A stretch of 64,000 nucleotides of DNA from Moritella sp. F3 (GTDB taxonomy: Bacteria; Pseudomonadota; Gammaproteobacteria; Enterobacterales; Moritellaceae): contig NZ_BLRL01000002.1 in assembly GCF_015082335.1 (NCBI RefSeq), positions 186,001-250,000 on the forward strand, written 5' to 3'. This document shows, one piece after another, positions 7,796-15,611 of this stretch; the stretch's first letter is position 1, and every line of letters begins with the position of its first letter. Position numbers and translations under genes: made by a program. Under the pieces are notes generated by a model. That model did no database searches and had not been told where the DNA came from. It worked only from the letters and a program-made list of their open reading frames with translations.

Positions 7796-10642
7796 ATGTC
7801 TGACCCGTATCACGTATTAATTAGCAAATTACGCCAGTCCATCGATGATAAATGTATTATCACCGACCCTACGCTAACTTTAGCTTATGGAACGGATGCC
7901 AGCTTTTATCGCTTAATACCAAAGCTGATCTTACAACTGGCTAATTTAGACGAAGTGGTATTGGTCATCAAGGCTTGTTATGACCTCGCTATTCCAGTGA
8001 CATTTCGCGCAGCAGGTACCAGTTTATCAGGGCAAGCACTGTCAGACTCTGTGCTTATTATGCTTACATCAGATTGGCGCGAACATAAAGTACTCAACAA
8101 TGGTAAACAAATCTGGCTACAGCCGGGTATTATCGGTGCTGAGGCCAACAAGATATTAGCCCCTTATCAACGTAAGATCGGGCCCGATCCAGCTTCTATC
8201 AACACCTGTAAAATTGGTGGTATTGCAGCAAACAATTCATCCGGTATGTGCTGTGGTACAGCGCAAAACAGCTATCAAACCTTAGCGGGTATGACAGTGG
8301 TATTGGCTGATGGCACAGTACTAAACACGTTAGACAGCTATAGCGTCGCGCAATTTAAAATCAGTCATAAAGACATGCTCGATGATCTAACCCAACTTGC
8401 CCAAGCCTGTAAAGACAACGTCGTATTAGCAGATAAGATCCGCCACAAATACCGCCTTAAAAACACCACAGGTTATAGCCTTAATTCGTTAACCGATTAC
8501 AGCGATCCGATTGATGTATTACAGCATTTATTTATTGGCTCAGAAGGCACGTTAGGCTTCATTGCTGATGTTACTTACAATACGGTGATCGACCATAGCT
8601 TTAAAGCTACAGGTCTGTACTTGTTCGCAGATATTGAGCAAACCTGCTTAGCCGTGAGCGAACTTGCTAATACCAGTGTTGCGGCTGTGGAATTAATGGA
8701 TAATCGCGCTTTAAACTCGGTTGCAGATAAACCGGGTATGCCAAGCTTTATTACTCAACTTGCTGCTGACAATAATACCGAAGCAGCTGCGCTACTCATT
8801 GAGATCCACGCAGAAAGTGATGCAGATTTAAACCAGCAAGTGATCCAAGTTAACACCTTAATTGACCAACTGAATCCAACCGAAGCAGTCGAGTTTAGTA
8901 CGGATACCAAGGTATATAACCAACTGTGGGCGATCCGTAAAGAGTTATTCCCTGCCGTCGGTGCCGTGCGAGAAGTCGGCACGACAGTGATAATCGAAGA
9001 TGTCGCCTTCCCTATCGAACAGCTCGCACCAGCAGTACGCGACCTAGAAGTTTTATTTAAGAAATATAATTACGATGAAGCGATCATTTTCGGCCACGCC
9101 CTCGCGGGTAACTTGCACTTCGTGTTCACCCAGGCTTTTGAAACAGAAGAGGAAATAACTCGTTACAGTGGTTTCATGGATGATGTGGCGCAACTTGTTG
9201 CTGTTGAATATCAAGGTTCACTAAAAGCAGAACACGGTACAGGCCGTAATATGGCGCCGTATGTCGAGCTTGAATGGGGCAGTGAAGGTTATGCCTTGAT
9301 GCAAGACATCAAACGTATCTTTGATAAAACTGGTATTTTAAATCCCGGCGTGATCTTAAATGATAATAAAGACAGTCACATCACTGATTTAAAAGTGATG
9401 CCTGCGGCAGATGATATTATTGATAAATGTATCGAATGTGGTTTTTGTGAACCGGTTTGTCCATCACGGGAGTTATCGCTGACACCACGCCAACGTAATA
9501 CCGTATACCGTGAAATCAGCCGTTTGCAACGCAGCCAAGAAGATCCTGTGCGCCTTGCTGAGTTAGAAAAGTCATTTAAATATCTCGGCATTGATACCTG
9601 TGCCGCAACAGGGTTATGCGCAGAGCGTTGCCCTGTTGATATAAATACTGGCGACTTGATCCGTAAATTACGCCAACAGCATTCTCCTATCGCTAACGTG
9701 ATAGCTCGTTGGAGTAGTGATCATTTCGCCGGACTAACAAGTGCAACCCAAGCTAGCTTAACCGTCGCTAACGGTATTCACAGTGTATTAGGGACTAAAA
9801 CCATGCGCACTGTGACCAAAGCAACTCACAAGCTCAGCGGTGGTGCGGTGCCATTATGGACACCAAGCATGCCGAGAGCAGCAGGTAAAGTGAAGCGATT
9901 AGCTAGCAATAATGAGCTAGCTCTGGCACATAAAAAGGTTGTTTACTTCCCTAGCTGCGCCGCACGTAATATGGGCACAGCCAAAAATGCCATGGATAAC
10001 CGCCCACTGGCTGACGTGACTCAAGCTGTTCTACAGAAAGCTGGTATCGAAGTCATTATGCCAAGTAAGCTATCTGAAAAATGCTGTGGTATGCCATATA
10101 AGAGTAAAGGATTTGTGGACACTGCACTGAGTAAATCACAGCAGTTAGAAGCAGCGCTTTGGGAAGCGTCAGAGCAAGGTAAATTACCTGTGTTAATGGA
10201 TACCAGTCCATGTGCTAGCACTAGTATTGAGCTGATGACCAAAGACATTGCCATCTATGAACCTTTCCGCTTTGTGGCAGAGTTTGTAATGGAACATGTG
10301 GATATTACCCCACAAGCAGAGCCTGTGATGCTACATGTGACTTGTACTTCACGTAAGCAAGGTTTAGCTAGCGTGATGGAGAAAGTCAGTCGCGCCTGTG
10401 CAACAGAAGTAATTATTCCAGAAGACATCCAGTGTTGTGGTTTTGCTGGTGACAAAGGCTTTACGACGCCCGAGTTAAACGCATCGGCACTATCACCATT
10501 AGCGCGCCAAGTCCCGAGTAATTGCAGCGAAGGTTATTCCAATAGCCGAACTTGTGAGATTGGCTTATCCGAGCACAGTGGCATTGAGTATCGCTCTATC
10601 TTGTATCTGGTAGATAAGGTAAGTGAGAAGCGAGTAGGTTAA
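7796..10642 (+). CDS. dld: FAD/Fe-S D-lactate dehydrogenase (Dld-II type)
   Basis: 948-residue respiratory oxidase that feeds electrons from D-lactate to the membrane chain; member of the large GlcD-GlpC fusion family that includes Shewanella Dld-II and E. coli YdiJ. Order of domains: FAD-binding PCMH (about 37-215, with FRAAGTSLSG), FAD-oxidase C-terminal cap (250-530), two 4Fe-4S motifs (CIECGFCEPVCPS from Cys545 and CAATGLCAERCPV from Cys602) and two CCG modules (CCGMP at 763, CCGFAG at 880). AGGAG seven bases before ATG supports the start. The permease for its substrate lies about 6 kb upstream. YdiJ-type 2-hydroxyglutarate oxidation is the main alternative; the adjacent lactate permease favours lactate. 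Confidence 0.88.
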   Translation: MSDPYHVLISKLRQSIDDKCIITDPTLTLAYGTDASFYRLIPKLILQLANLDEVVLVIKACYDLAIPVTFRAAGTSLSGQALSDSVLIMLTSDWREHKVLNNGKQIWLQPGIIGAEANKILAPYQRKIGPDPASINTCKIGGIAANNSSGMCCGTAQNSYQTLAGMTVVLADGTVLNTLDSYSVAQFKISHKDMLDDLTQLAQACKDNVVLADKIRHKYRLKNTTGYSLNSLTDYSDPIDVLQHLFIGSEGTLGFIADVTYNTVIDHSFKATGLYLFADIEQTCLAVSELANTSVAAVELMDNRALNSVADKPGMPSFITQLAADNNTEAAALLIEIHAESDADLNQQVIQVNTLIDQLNPTEAVEFSTDTKVYNQLWAIRKELFPAVGAVREVGTTVIIEDVAFPIEQLAPAVRDLEVLFKKYNYDEAIIFGHALAGNLHFVFTQAFETEEEITRYSGFMDDVAQLVAVEYQGSLKAEHGTGRNMAPYVELEWGSEGYALMQDIKRIFDKTGILNPGVILNDNKDSHITDLKVMPAADDIIDKCIECGFCEPVCPSRELSLTPRQRNTVYREISRLQRSQEDPVRLAELEKSFKYLGIDTCAATGLCAERCPVDINTGDLIRKLRQQHSPIANVIARWSSDHFAGLTSATQASLTVANGIHSVLGTKTMRTVTKATHKLSGGAVPLWTPSMPRAAGKVKRLASNNELALAHKKVVYFPSCAARNMGTAKNAMDNRPLADVTQAVLQKAGIEVIMPSKLSEKCCGMPYKSKGFVDTALSKSQQLEAALWEASEQGKLPVLMDTSPCASTSIELMTKDIAIYEPFRFVAEFVMEHVDITPQAEPVMLHVTCTSRKQGLASVMEKVSRACATEVIIPEDIQCCGFAGDKGFTTPELNASALSPLARQVPSNCSEGYSNSRTCEIGLSEHSGIEYRSILYLVDKVSEKRVG

Positions 10643-10688
10643 TCATACGAGTTAAGTGCTATTGTGGTTAGTACTTAACTTGTATGAT
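10642..10688. terminator. long hairpin between convergent genes, probable bidirectional terminator
   Basis: 19-nt arms (10642-10660 and 10670-10688) with two mismatches and a 9-nt loop. It starts inside the dehydrogenase stop codon and ends 4 nt before the end of the convergent acetyltransferase gene. There is no T run, so termination strength is uncertain. Confidence 0.5.
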
Positions 10689-10691
10689 GGA

Positions 10692-11195
10692 TTAAGGTTG
10701 GCTACGGCCTACTTTAATCCTGTTACTTTTACTTTTACTTTTACTTTTACTTTTCAATACCAAATAATCCCCTACACTTCCCGTGCCTTTACCCACTTCA
10801 ACAAAGCTTTTTCGCAGATAAAATTGCAGCGCTTTTTCATTCTTCACCATGCATTTTAATATCTGCGGTCTGCCATTTAATTTACTCAGCATGGTTAACA
10901 ATCTCGTTCCCACACCAATGCCTTGTGAATCCTCTGCCACAAACAAATGATGAATAAAATTATCTGGCTCATAAACGGCAATAAAGCCCAGCAACTTGCC
11001 ATCCGCTATAGCTAAATAAAGAGTGTCATCGGTGATATGTTCATCAAAATCTTTTATCTGGTAGCCACTGCTATCTAGCCACGTAAATGTTGACGTTCTC
11101 GTCACCATATACAACGCACGTAATGCCGGTAAATATTCAGGTGAATATGCGACCACTTCCATATCTATTATTCCTATACTATCTATCCCATACAA
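10692..11195 (-). CDS. GNAT-family N-acetyltransferase with Lys-Ser repeat tail
   Basis: 167 residues. The acetyl-CoA-binding motif A is visible as LFVAEDSQGIGVGTRLL (Q/RxxGxG/A type), followed by KCMVKNEKALQFYLRKSF, the usual motif B region. Substrate is unknown; the fold covers small molecules and protein N-termini. The C-terminal tail is odd: after DYLVLK it consists of five KS dipeptides encoded by a perfect 6-nt tandem repeat, then a basic end. It ends 4 nt from a large hairpin shared with the dehydrogenase gene, and its start lies 8 nt from the end of the next acetyltransferase gene upstream, so the two are probably co-transcribed. Confidence 0.85.
   Translation of the reverse strand: MYGIDSIGIIDMEVVAYSPEYLPALRALYMVTRTSTFTWLDSSGYQIKDFDEHITDDTLYLAIADGKLLGFIAVYEPDNFIHHLFVAEDSQGIGVGTRLLTMLSKLNGRPQILKCMVKNEKALQFYLRKSFVEVGKGTGSVGDYLVLKSKSKSKSKSNRIKVGRSQP
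10725..10754. repeat. hexanucleotide tandem repeat (ACTTTT)5
   Basis: Five perfect ACTTTT units in the 3' end of the acetyltransferase gene, reading AAA AGT (Lys-Ser) on the coding strand. Unit length is a multiple of three, so copy-number change would lengthen or shorten the tail without a frameshift. Confidence 0.9.
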
Positions 11196-11203
11196 TGAAC
11201 GTG

Positions 11204-11749
11204 TTAGCGCAAATCGGTACGGTGGATGCCATAAATAGCGTGATCGATGATGTCGCCATTGATGTTTTCATAATTACTGATGATGCCTTCTAAGCTCATA
11301 TTCAAACGTTCACATACTCTGCGACTGGCGGTATTTTCAGCTGCCGTGCATATCTCGACTTTATCCATATTTAACTCAGAGAATGCGTATTCGATTAAAA
11401 AACTGACCGCTTTGGTCATGATGCCCATACCTTGATATTTTTGGCTTAACCAATAGCCTACTTCGACCTTTTTTAATTCTTCATCAATATTATTAAAACT
11501 GACATTACCCACCACAGTATGCTGATAAATCAACGCGCACGTCATTGATTTCCCCTCAGCATAACCTTGCAATGACTTACGCACGAATTCAAGAAAGAAG
11601 GCTTCATTATGGGCATGTGTCGCCCATCGTAACCATTTAGATAAATATGCCCGCTCTTCAGTGACGATATCTAAATAACGTCCCGCAAATGACGGTTGTA
11701 TGATAGCTAGCTGTAAATCAGGACCAATATTTAGTGTAAACATTAGCAC
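11204..11749 (-). CDS. RimJ/RimL-type GNAT acetyltransferase
   Basis: 181 residues of the ribosomal-protein-serine acetyltransferase subfamily. Family signs: YWLSQKYQGMGIMTKAV (acetyl-CoA loop after a KKVEVGYWL strand), then ICTAAENTASRRVCERLNM, the typical late motif in which the second substrate is bound, and a final YGIHRTDL. These proteins acetylate protein N-termini or small amines in the cytosol. It precedes the other acetyltransferase by 8 nt in the same orientation. The start has no obvious alternative. The specific target is not predictable; a homologue in Gram-negatives can be annotated RimL, but I would not use that symbol here. Confidence 0.85.
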   Translation of the reverse strand: MLMFTLNIGPDLQLAIIQPSFAGRYLDIVTEERAYLSKWLRWATHAHNEAFFLEFVRKSLQGYAEGKSMTCALIYQHTVVGNVSFNNIDEELKKVEVGYWLSQKYQGMGIMTKAVSFLIEYAFSELNMDKVEICTAAENTASRRVCERLNMSLEGIISNYENINGDIIDHAIYGIHRTDLR

Positions 11750-11883
11750 TCCTTAATATAATTTATATACTTTCATACTAAAGCTTACTAATACCCCAAA
11801 CAAGGTAGCCGATCACATATATAACATAAACATATTTTGCTTGAAAGCTAACTACACGATGAGTCACTCTGGGTATGATTAAT

Positions 11884-12525
11884 TTAGGTATAACAGATGA
11901 TGTTATGAATGGTCATCGGTTTATCAGTCATATTACGATAACCGTGATGCTGGTCTGCGTTAAATTTAATACGTTCGCCTTGCTGCAAGCGATGCCATTC
12001 TTGTTCAGTACCATCCGCAGCTCGCGCTAAGTAATATTCCATCGCGCCATCAACTGCAATGATGTGCTCTATCACACCCGCATTATGTGGCGCCGAGATA
12101 TGCTGACGTTGCGGGTCTAACGTTATCTGAAACACTTCAATCTTAGTCACCGCATCATAAGGAAATAGCGTCACAATCTTAATATCATGCTCGTTATTTT
12201 CTAGCGTATTTGTAGATACAGACGTCTGAGTTGTCGCCAGCCCTAAGTCGGTTAAAAAATAAGACAGCGGCAACTCAAAACCATTAGCTATATTCCATAA
12301 TCGCACCACCGTTGGGCTCGATTCGCCGCGCTCGATTTGTCCGAGCATCGCTTTAGATACACCAGTATGCTGACTGGTTTTATCTAAGCTCCAACCTTTA
12401 TTACTGCGCGCGGCTTTAAGACGAGAACCGAGCGATGCATGAATATTAATAATAATGCCTCTTGTGAATGAAATAGCGATAATAGTAATGATACCAATCA
12501 CGATAGAAACTGCGATTAATGGCAC
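11884..12525 (-). CDS. sutR: XRE-cupin regulator, SutR/YdcN-like
   Basis: An HTH_3 domain (SLGSRLKAARSNKGWSLDK, then GVSKAMLGQIERGESSPT) is followed by a cupin effector domain in the C-terminal third. Together with the divergent YdcO-type transporter this matches the E. coli ydcN(sutR)-ydcO pair, whose regulator is linked to sulphur utilisation. The boundary given uses the only usual in-frame start, a GTG at 12525, which adds a hydrophobic N-terminus (PLIAVSIVIGIITIIAISF) unusual for this family and has no ribosome binding site. Homologues begin right at the position of Ile26, whose codon ATT (12450-12448) is preceded at seven bases by AAGAGG. The real start may therefore be ATT at 12450. Twin palindromes at 12556 and 12596 are its likely operators. 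Confidence 0.85.
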   Translation of the reverse strand: MPLIAVSIVIGIITIIAISFTRGIIINIHASLGSRLKAARSNKGWSLDKTSQHTGVSKAMLGQIERGESSPTVVRLWNIANGFELPLSYFLTDLGLATTQTSVSTNTLENNEHDIKIVTLFPYDAVTKIEVFQITLDPQRQHISAPHNAGVIEHIIAVDGAMEYYLARAADGTEQEWHRLQQGERIKFNADQHHGYRNMTDKPMTIHNIICYT

Positions 12526-12555
12526 TAAACAATGATGACATTAATAATAGCCCTT

Positions 12556-12571
12556 GTGCGTTATAACATAC
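12556..12571. promoter_or_regulatory. operator copy 1 (GTGCGTTATAACGCAC-type palindrome)
   Basis: GTGCGTTATAACATAC, two mismatches from the perfect palindrome GTGCGTTATAACGCAC, followed by AGTG as in copy 2. It lies between the divergent regulator and transporter genes. Confidence 0.65.
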
Positions 12572-12595
12572 AGTGTTATTTTGCAGACACAGGTC

Positions 12596-12611
12596 GTGCG
12601 CTATAACGCAC
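12596..12611. promoter_or_regulatory. operator copy 2 (GTGCGTTATAACGCAC-type palindrome)
   Basis: GTGCGCTATAACGCAC, one mismatch from perfect, start-to-start distance to copy 1 exactly 40 bp. It is 55 nt upstream of the transporter start codon. Likely binding site of the adjacent XRE-cupin regulator (inference). Confidence 0.65.
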
Positions 12612-12665
12612 AGTGAATTGTCAATGCAACACCAATATGGATTTCATCAAGGAGAAGTAGAACGA

Positions 12666-13835
12666 ATGAATAGTGTCATTTTAAACCGCGTAAACATGGG
12701 CTTCATTGCAGCTTTGGTCGGTTTCACCAGTTCTATTGCCCTTATATATCAAGCTGCCACCAACCTCGGTGCTGACTTAGTCATGGTTTCAAGCTGGGTT
12801 TTTGCGCTAGGACTTGGTATGGGCATCACGTCTATTGGCTTATCTATATATTATCGCACGCCGCTATTAATCGCCTGGTCTACACCGGGAGCGGCATTGC
12901 TCATAACCAGTACTCAAGGTTTTAGTATTAACGAAGCTGTCGCCGCTTTTATTTTCTCAGCCAGCTTGATTACACTGTCGGGCATATCAGGGTTATTTGA
13001 AAAATTAATGAACCGCGTGCCATTACAAATAGCCAGTGCCATGTTAGCAGGGATCTTACTGTCTTTTGGTATTGAGGTATTCAATGTCATGAATCAGTCT
13101 CCGCTACTCGTCGGTCTAATGTTTATCAGCTTTTTGATAAGCAAAGCGCTTGCGCCTCGTTTTGCCATGTTGACTATTTTAATTGTCGGGATAGCCTCTG
13201 CATGGTTACAAGGACTGTTTGTCATACCTGAGTTATCGTGGAGCTTAGGACAACTGGTCTATGTCGAACCTGAGTGGAATATTGCAGCACTCATCAATAT
13301 CGGTTTACCGCTATTTTTAGTCACGATGGCAACCCAAAATATGCCCGGCATTGCAATTTTGAAAGCCCACGGTTACCACGCGCCGGTATCCAAATTAATG
13401 ACGGTAACGGGCGTAACCAATATCCTCATCGCGCCTTTTGGTGGTTTTGGTATTAATTTAGCCGCGATCACAGCCGCAATATGTATGTCAGAAGATGCCG
13501 ATAAAGACCCCAAAAAACGTTACTGGGCAGCAGCCAGTGCGGGGGCTTTTTATCTATTAATGGGGTTATGCGCGCTAAGTCTGATGACCTTGTTCAAAGC
13601 AATGCCTACAGCCTTAATCATGGCGTTGGCGGGGATAGCCCTGTTTTCCACTATTGGTGGCAGTTTACAGCATGCCTTTATTGAATCACCTTATAAAGAA
13701 GCCGCACTGATGACCTTTTTAGTCACCGCGTCAGACTTTACCTTATGGAATATAGGATCGGCATTGTGGGGGGTTGTTGCAGGATTAGTCACCATCTCAG
13801 TCACAGCATTGCTTGCAACTAAAAAGGGGTCGTAA
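12666..13835 (+). CDS. ydcO: BenE-family (YdcO-like) inner-membrane transporter
   Basis: About 389 residues with 11-12 hydrophobic segments; benzoate/H+ symporter superfamily, closest in context to E. coli YdcO, whose substrate is unproven. I chose ATG 12666 (MNSVILNRVNMGFIAALVG): an upstream GGAG is 11 bases away, and the longer frame from 12573 would begin inside operator DNA and add a polar 31-residue leader not expected in the family. Recognisable segments include YRTPLLIAWSTPGAALL, typical of BenE. It is divergent from the XRE-cupin regulator and flanked on its 5' side by two palindromic operators, so regulation by that protein is likely. The stop codon lies inside a bidirectional terminator. 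Confidence 0.88.
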   Translation: MNSVILNRVNMGFIAALVGFTSSIALIYQAATNLGADLVMVSSWVFALGLGMGITSIGLSIYYRTPLLIAWSTPGAALLITSTQGFSINEAVAAFIFSASLITLSGISGLFEKLMNRVPLQIASAMLAGILLSFGIEVFNVMNQSPLLVGLMFISFLISKALAPRFAMLTILIVGIASAWLQGLFVIPELSWSLGQLVYVEPEWNIAALINIGLPLFLVTMATQNMPGIAILKAHGYHAPVSKLMTVTGVTNILIAPFGGFGINLAAITAAICMSEDADKDPKKRYWAAASAGAFYLLMGLCALSLMTLFKAMPTALIMALAGIALFSTIGGSLQHAFIESPYKEAALMTFLVTASDFTLWNIGSALWGVVAGLVTISVTALLATKKGS

Positions 13836-13859
13836 TTGTGATTACGTTCCCCTCTTTTT
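13821..13859. terminator. bidirectional terminator between ydcO-like gene and aqpZ
   Basis: AAAAAGGGG + CGTAAT (13831-13836) / ATTACG (13841-13846) + CCCC and a T-rich end, loop TGTG. A-rich on the left and T-rich on the right, so it can end both convergent genes. It includes the ydcO-like stop codon. Confidence 0.75.
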
Positions 13860-13889
13860 ATAAACTTAATTATAAATTAATACATGTTA

Positions 13890-14600
13890 TTAAGCTTGCT
13901 GCTCTTGCTCATCGGATTCAAACCAACGGTAAACAAGACCTGCTAATATCGCACCAACAATTGGGGCAACCCAGAATAACCACAGTTGTGACATAGCCCA
14001 ATCACCTTGGAAAATAGCCACCCCAGTACTACGTGCAGGGTTAACTGAAGTATTGGTAACAGGAATACTAATTAAATGGATCAAGGTTAAACCAAGACCA
14101 ATGGCAATCGGTGCAAAGCCAGCTGGAGCACGTTTGTCCGTTACGCCTAAAATAATAATCAAGAACATAAACGTCATGACGATTTCAGTCACTAATGCCG
14201 CAATTAAGGTATAACCACCCGGAGAATGTTCACCATAACCATTCGAGGCGAAACCAGCACTGGCATCAAATCCAGCTTGACCGCTGGCAATGACATATAA
14301 AGTTGCTGCACCGGCAATGCCACCTAGCACTTGTGCTAAAATATAAGGCCCAAGTTCAGCTGCAGAAAAGCGACCACCAGACCAAAGTCCGATTGAAACA
14401 GCTGGATTTAAATGACAACCTGAGATATGGCCAATCGCGAATGCCATTGTTAATACTGTCAAACCAAAGGCCAGTGACACACCTAATAAACCAATGCCCA
14501 CATCAGGAAATGCCGCTGCTAATACCGCACTACCACAACCACCAAGGACTAACCAAAATGTACCAATAAACTCAGCACCGAGCTTTTTTGTTAATGCCAT
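13890..14600 (-). CDS. aqpZ: aquaporin Z
   Basis: 236-residue water channel of the inner membrane, six transmembrane segments plus two half-helices. Both NPA boxes are present: HLNPAVSIG (Asn65-Pro66-Ala67) and SVNPARSTG. The aromatic/Arg filter of water-specific channels is visible: a Phe in the second helix ([10 protein letters not shown]), His in [10 protein letters not shown], the small Thr in VTNTSVN, and the Arg after the second NPA. This argues for water rather than glycerol. The C-terminus is short and acidic. It is convergent with the YdcO-like gene. The leader contains a small hairpin (TAGTTTC / GAAACTA, 14648-14665). Standard length, no oddity. Confidence 0.95.
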   Translation of the reverse strand: MALTKKLGAEFIGTFWLVLGGCGSAVLAAAFPDVGIGLLGVSLAFGLTVLTMAFAIGHISGCHLNPAVSIGLWSGGRFSAAELGPYILAQVLGGIAGAATLYVIASGQAGFDASAGFASNGYGEHSPGGYTLIAALVTEIVMTFMFLIIILGVTDKRAPAGFAPIAIGLGLTLIHLISIPVTNTSVNPARSTGVAIFQGDWAMSQLWLFWVAPIVGAILAGLVYRWFESDEQEQQA

Positions 14601-14839
14601 TATTTATTTCCTTATATATTTTCATTACCACTTATCATCATTGAAAGTAGTTTCATTCGAAACTATCATTCTACAACGTAATTGATCAAGTGGGTGATCG
14701 CACCTATTTGAAATACATAAATAAACACCGCACAACAATAAAATAACCAGTGCTTACCAAGCGTTTAAATATTAACACTTTTAATATTTACATTTAGCTT
14801 AGTTCACAATTTATCGTTCTGTGACATCGATTAAAATAA

Positions 14840-15472
14840 TTAAAACGTCAGTTTTGCGCCTATGCTAACTTGTCCTTGCCACATTAAATCCGCATCAACC
14901 AGCCACTTACAGTTGCCGCTATTACAAAATAGCGACTGCGAGCTACTAATAAACGTGGCATACCCACGCACATCCGCAAACAGCGCAAAATTTGAAGTAA
15001 ATTGATACTCAGCGCCACCGCCAATACTCATAGAGAAATTAGTTTCATTAGAGAAGCCATTATCTGGGCGCATCTGCGTTAAGCCAGCACTGGTAGTAAT
15101 ATAAGGTCTAAATTTACCTTGGGGGAAGTACAATGCCCCCCCCAAATGTAAGTAGTCAATGTCTAGCTTAGTTATTTCAGGTTGATTTAAATTATCGCCA
15201 ATACTAAATTCTGTCGATTGATGACTATAAAGTAAATAAATACTGCCCGGATCTGACGTTGTCACGCCAGCCATCACCCCCCAATGCTCAGACTCTGCAA
15301 TCTTAACCGAGCTTTCTGCTTGGCTGGTGCTATCTACAGTAGAAAAGTCACTGGTTCCAAAAGCGTAACCACCAAACGGCGCGACAAATGATTCTGCGGC
15401 CACGCTCCCAGAGTGCATCAACACACTCATAGCCAACAGGCTAACGCTAAGTCTTTGCTTGTACTTCATCAT
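14840..15472 (-). CDS. outer-membrane beta-barrel protein
   Basis: 210 residues with a clear signal peptide (basic MMKYKQR, hydrophobic core, likely cleavage after VAA at about 26). The mature part has alternating beta-strand pattern, frequent Tyr/Phe/Gly, two cysteines (LFCNSGNCKW) and ends on Phe (VSIGAKLTF), the usual signal for BAM-dependent assembly. Size suggests an 8-stranded OmpX/OmpW/opacity-type barrel. Phrases such as GGALYFPQGKFRPYITTSAG and GGGAEYQFTSNFALFADVRG are typical. Specific function (porin, adhesion, stress) is not deducible. It lies downstream of recQ-like DNA on the opposite strand, 139 nt from its start. Confidence 0.85.
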   Translation of the reverse strand: MMKYKQRLSVSLLAMSVLMHSGSVAAESFVAPFGGYAFGTSDFSTVDSTSQAESSVKIAESEHWGVMAGVTTSDPGSIYLLYSHQSTEFSIGDNLNQPEITKLDIDYLHLGGALYFPQGKFRPYITTSAGLTQMRPDNGFSNETNFSMSIGGGAEYQFTSNFALFADVRGYATFISSSQSLFCNSGNCKWLVDADLMWQGQVSIGAKLTF

Positions 15473-15611
15473 ACATCCTGTAATAACGTGATTGACTGTT
15501 AAAAATATAGCACTACAACAAGTTTAACTACATAAACGGGATCATTTTTTAACAAAAAACTATATACTCCCCTGCTTAACCACCCTTGGTTTCATCATTC
15601 GAGAGACAGAT

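Noticed and set aside
10725..10754. Possible CRISPR or other array
   Set aside because: Units are only 6 bp with no spacers; simple tandem repeat.
10656..10859. Forward frame rich in FTFTFT
   Set aside because: It is the other strand of the ACTTTT repeat and the acetyltransferase gene.
12573..12665. Upstream extension of the YdcO-like protein
   Set aside because: It would start in the operator region and add a polar leader not expected for the family; ATG 12666 is favoured.
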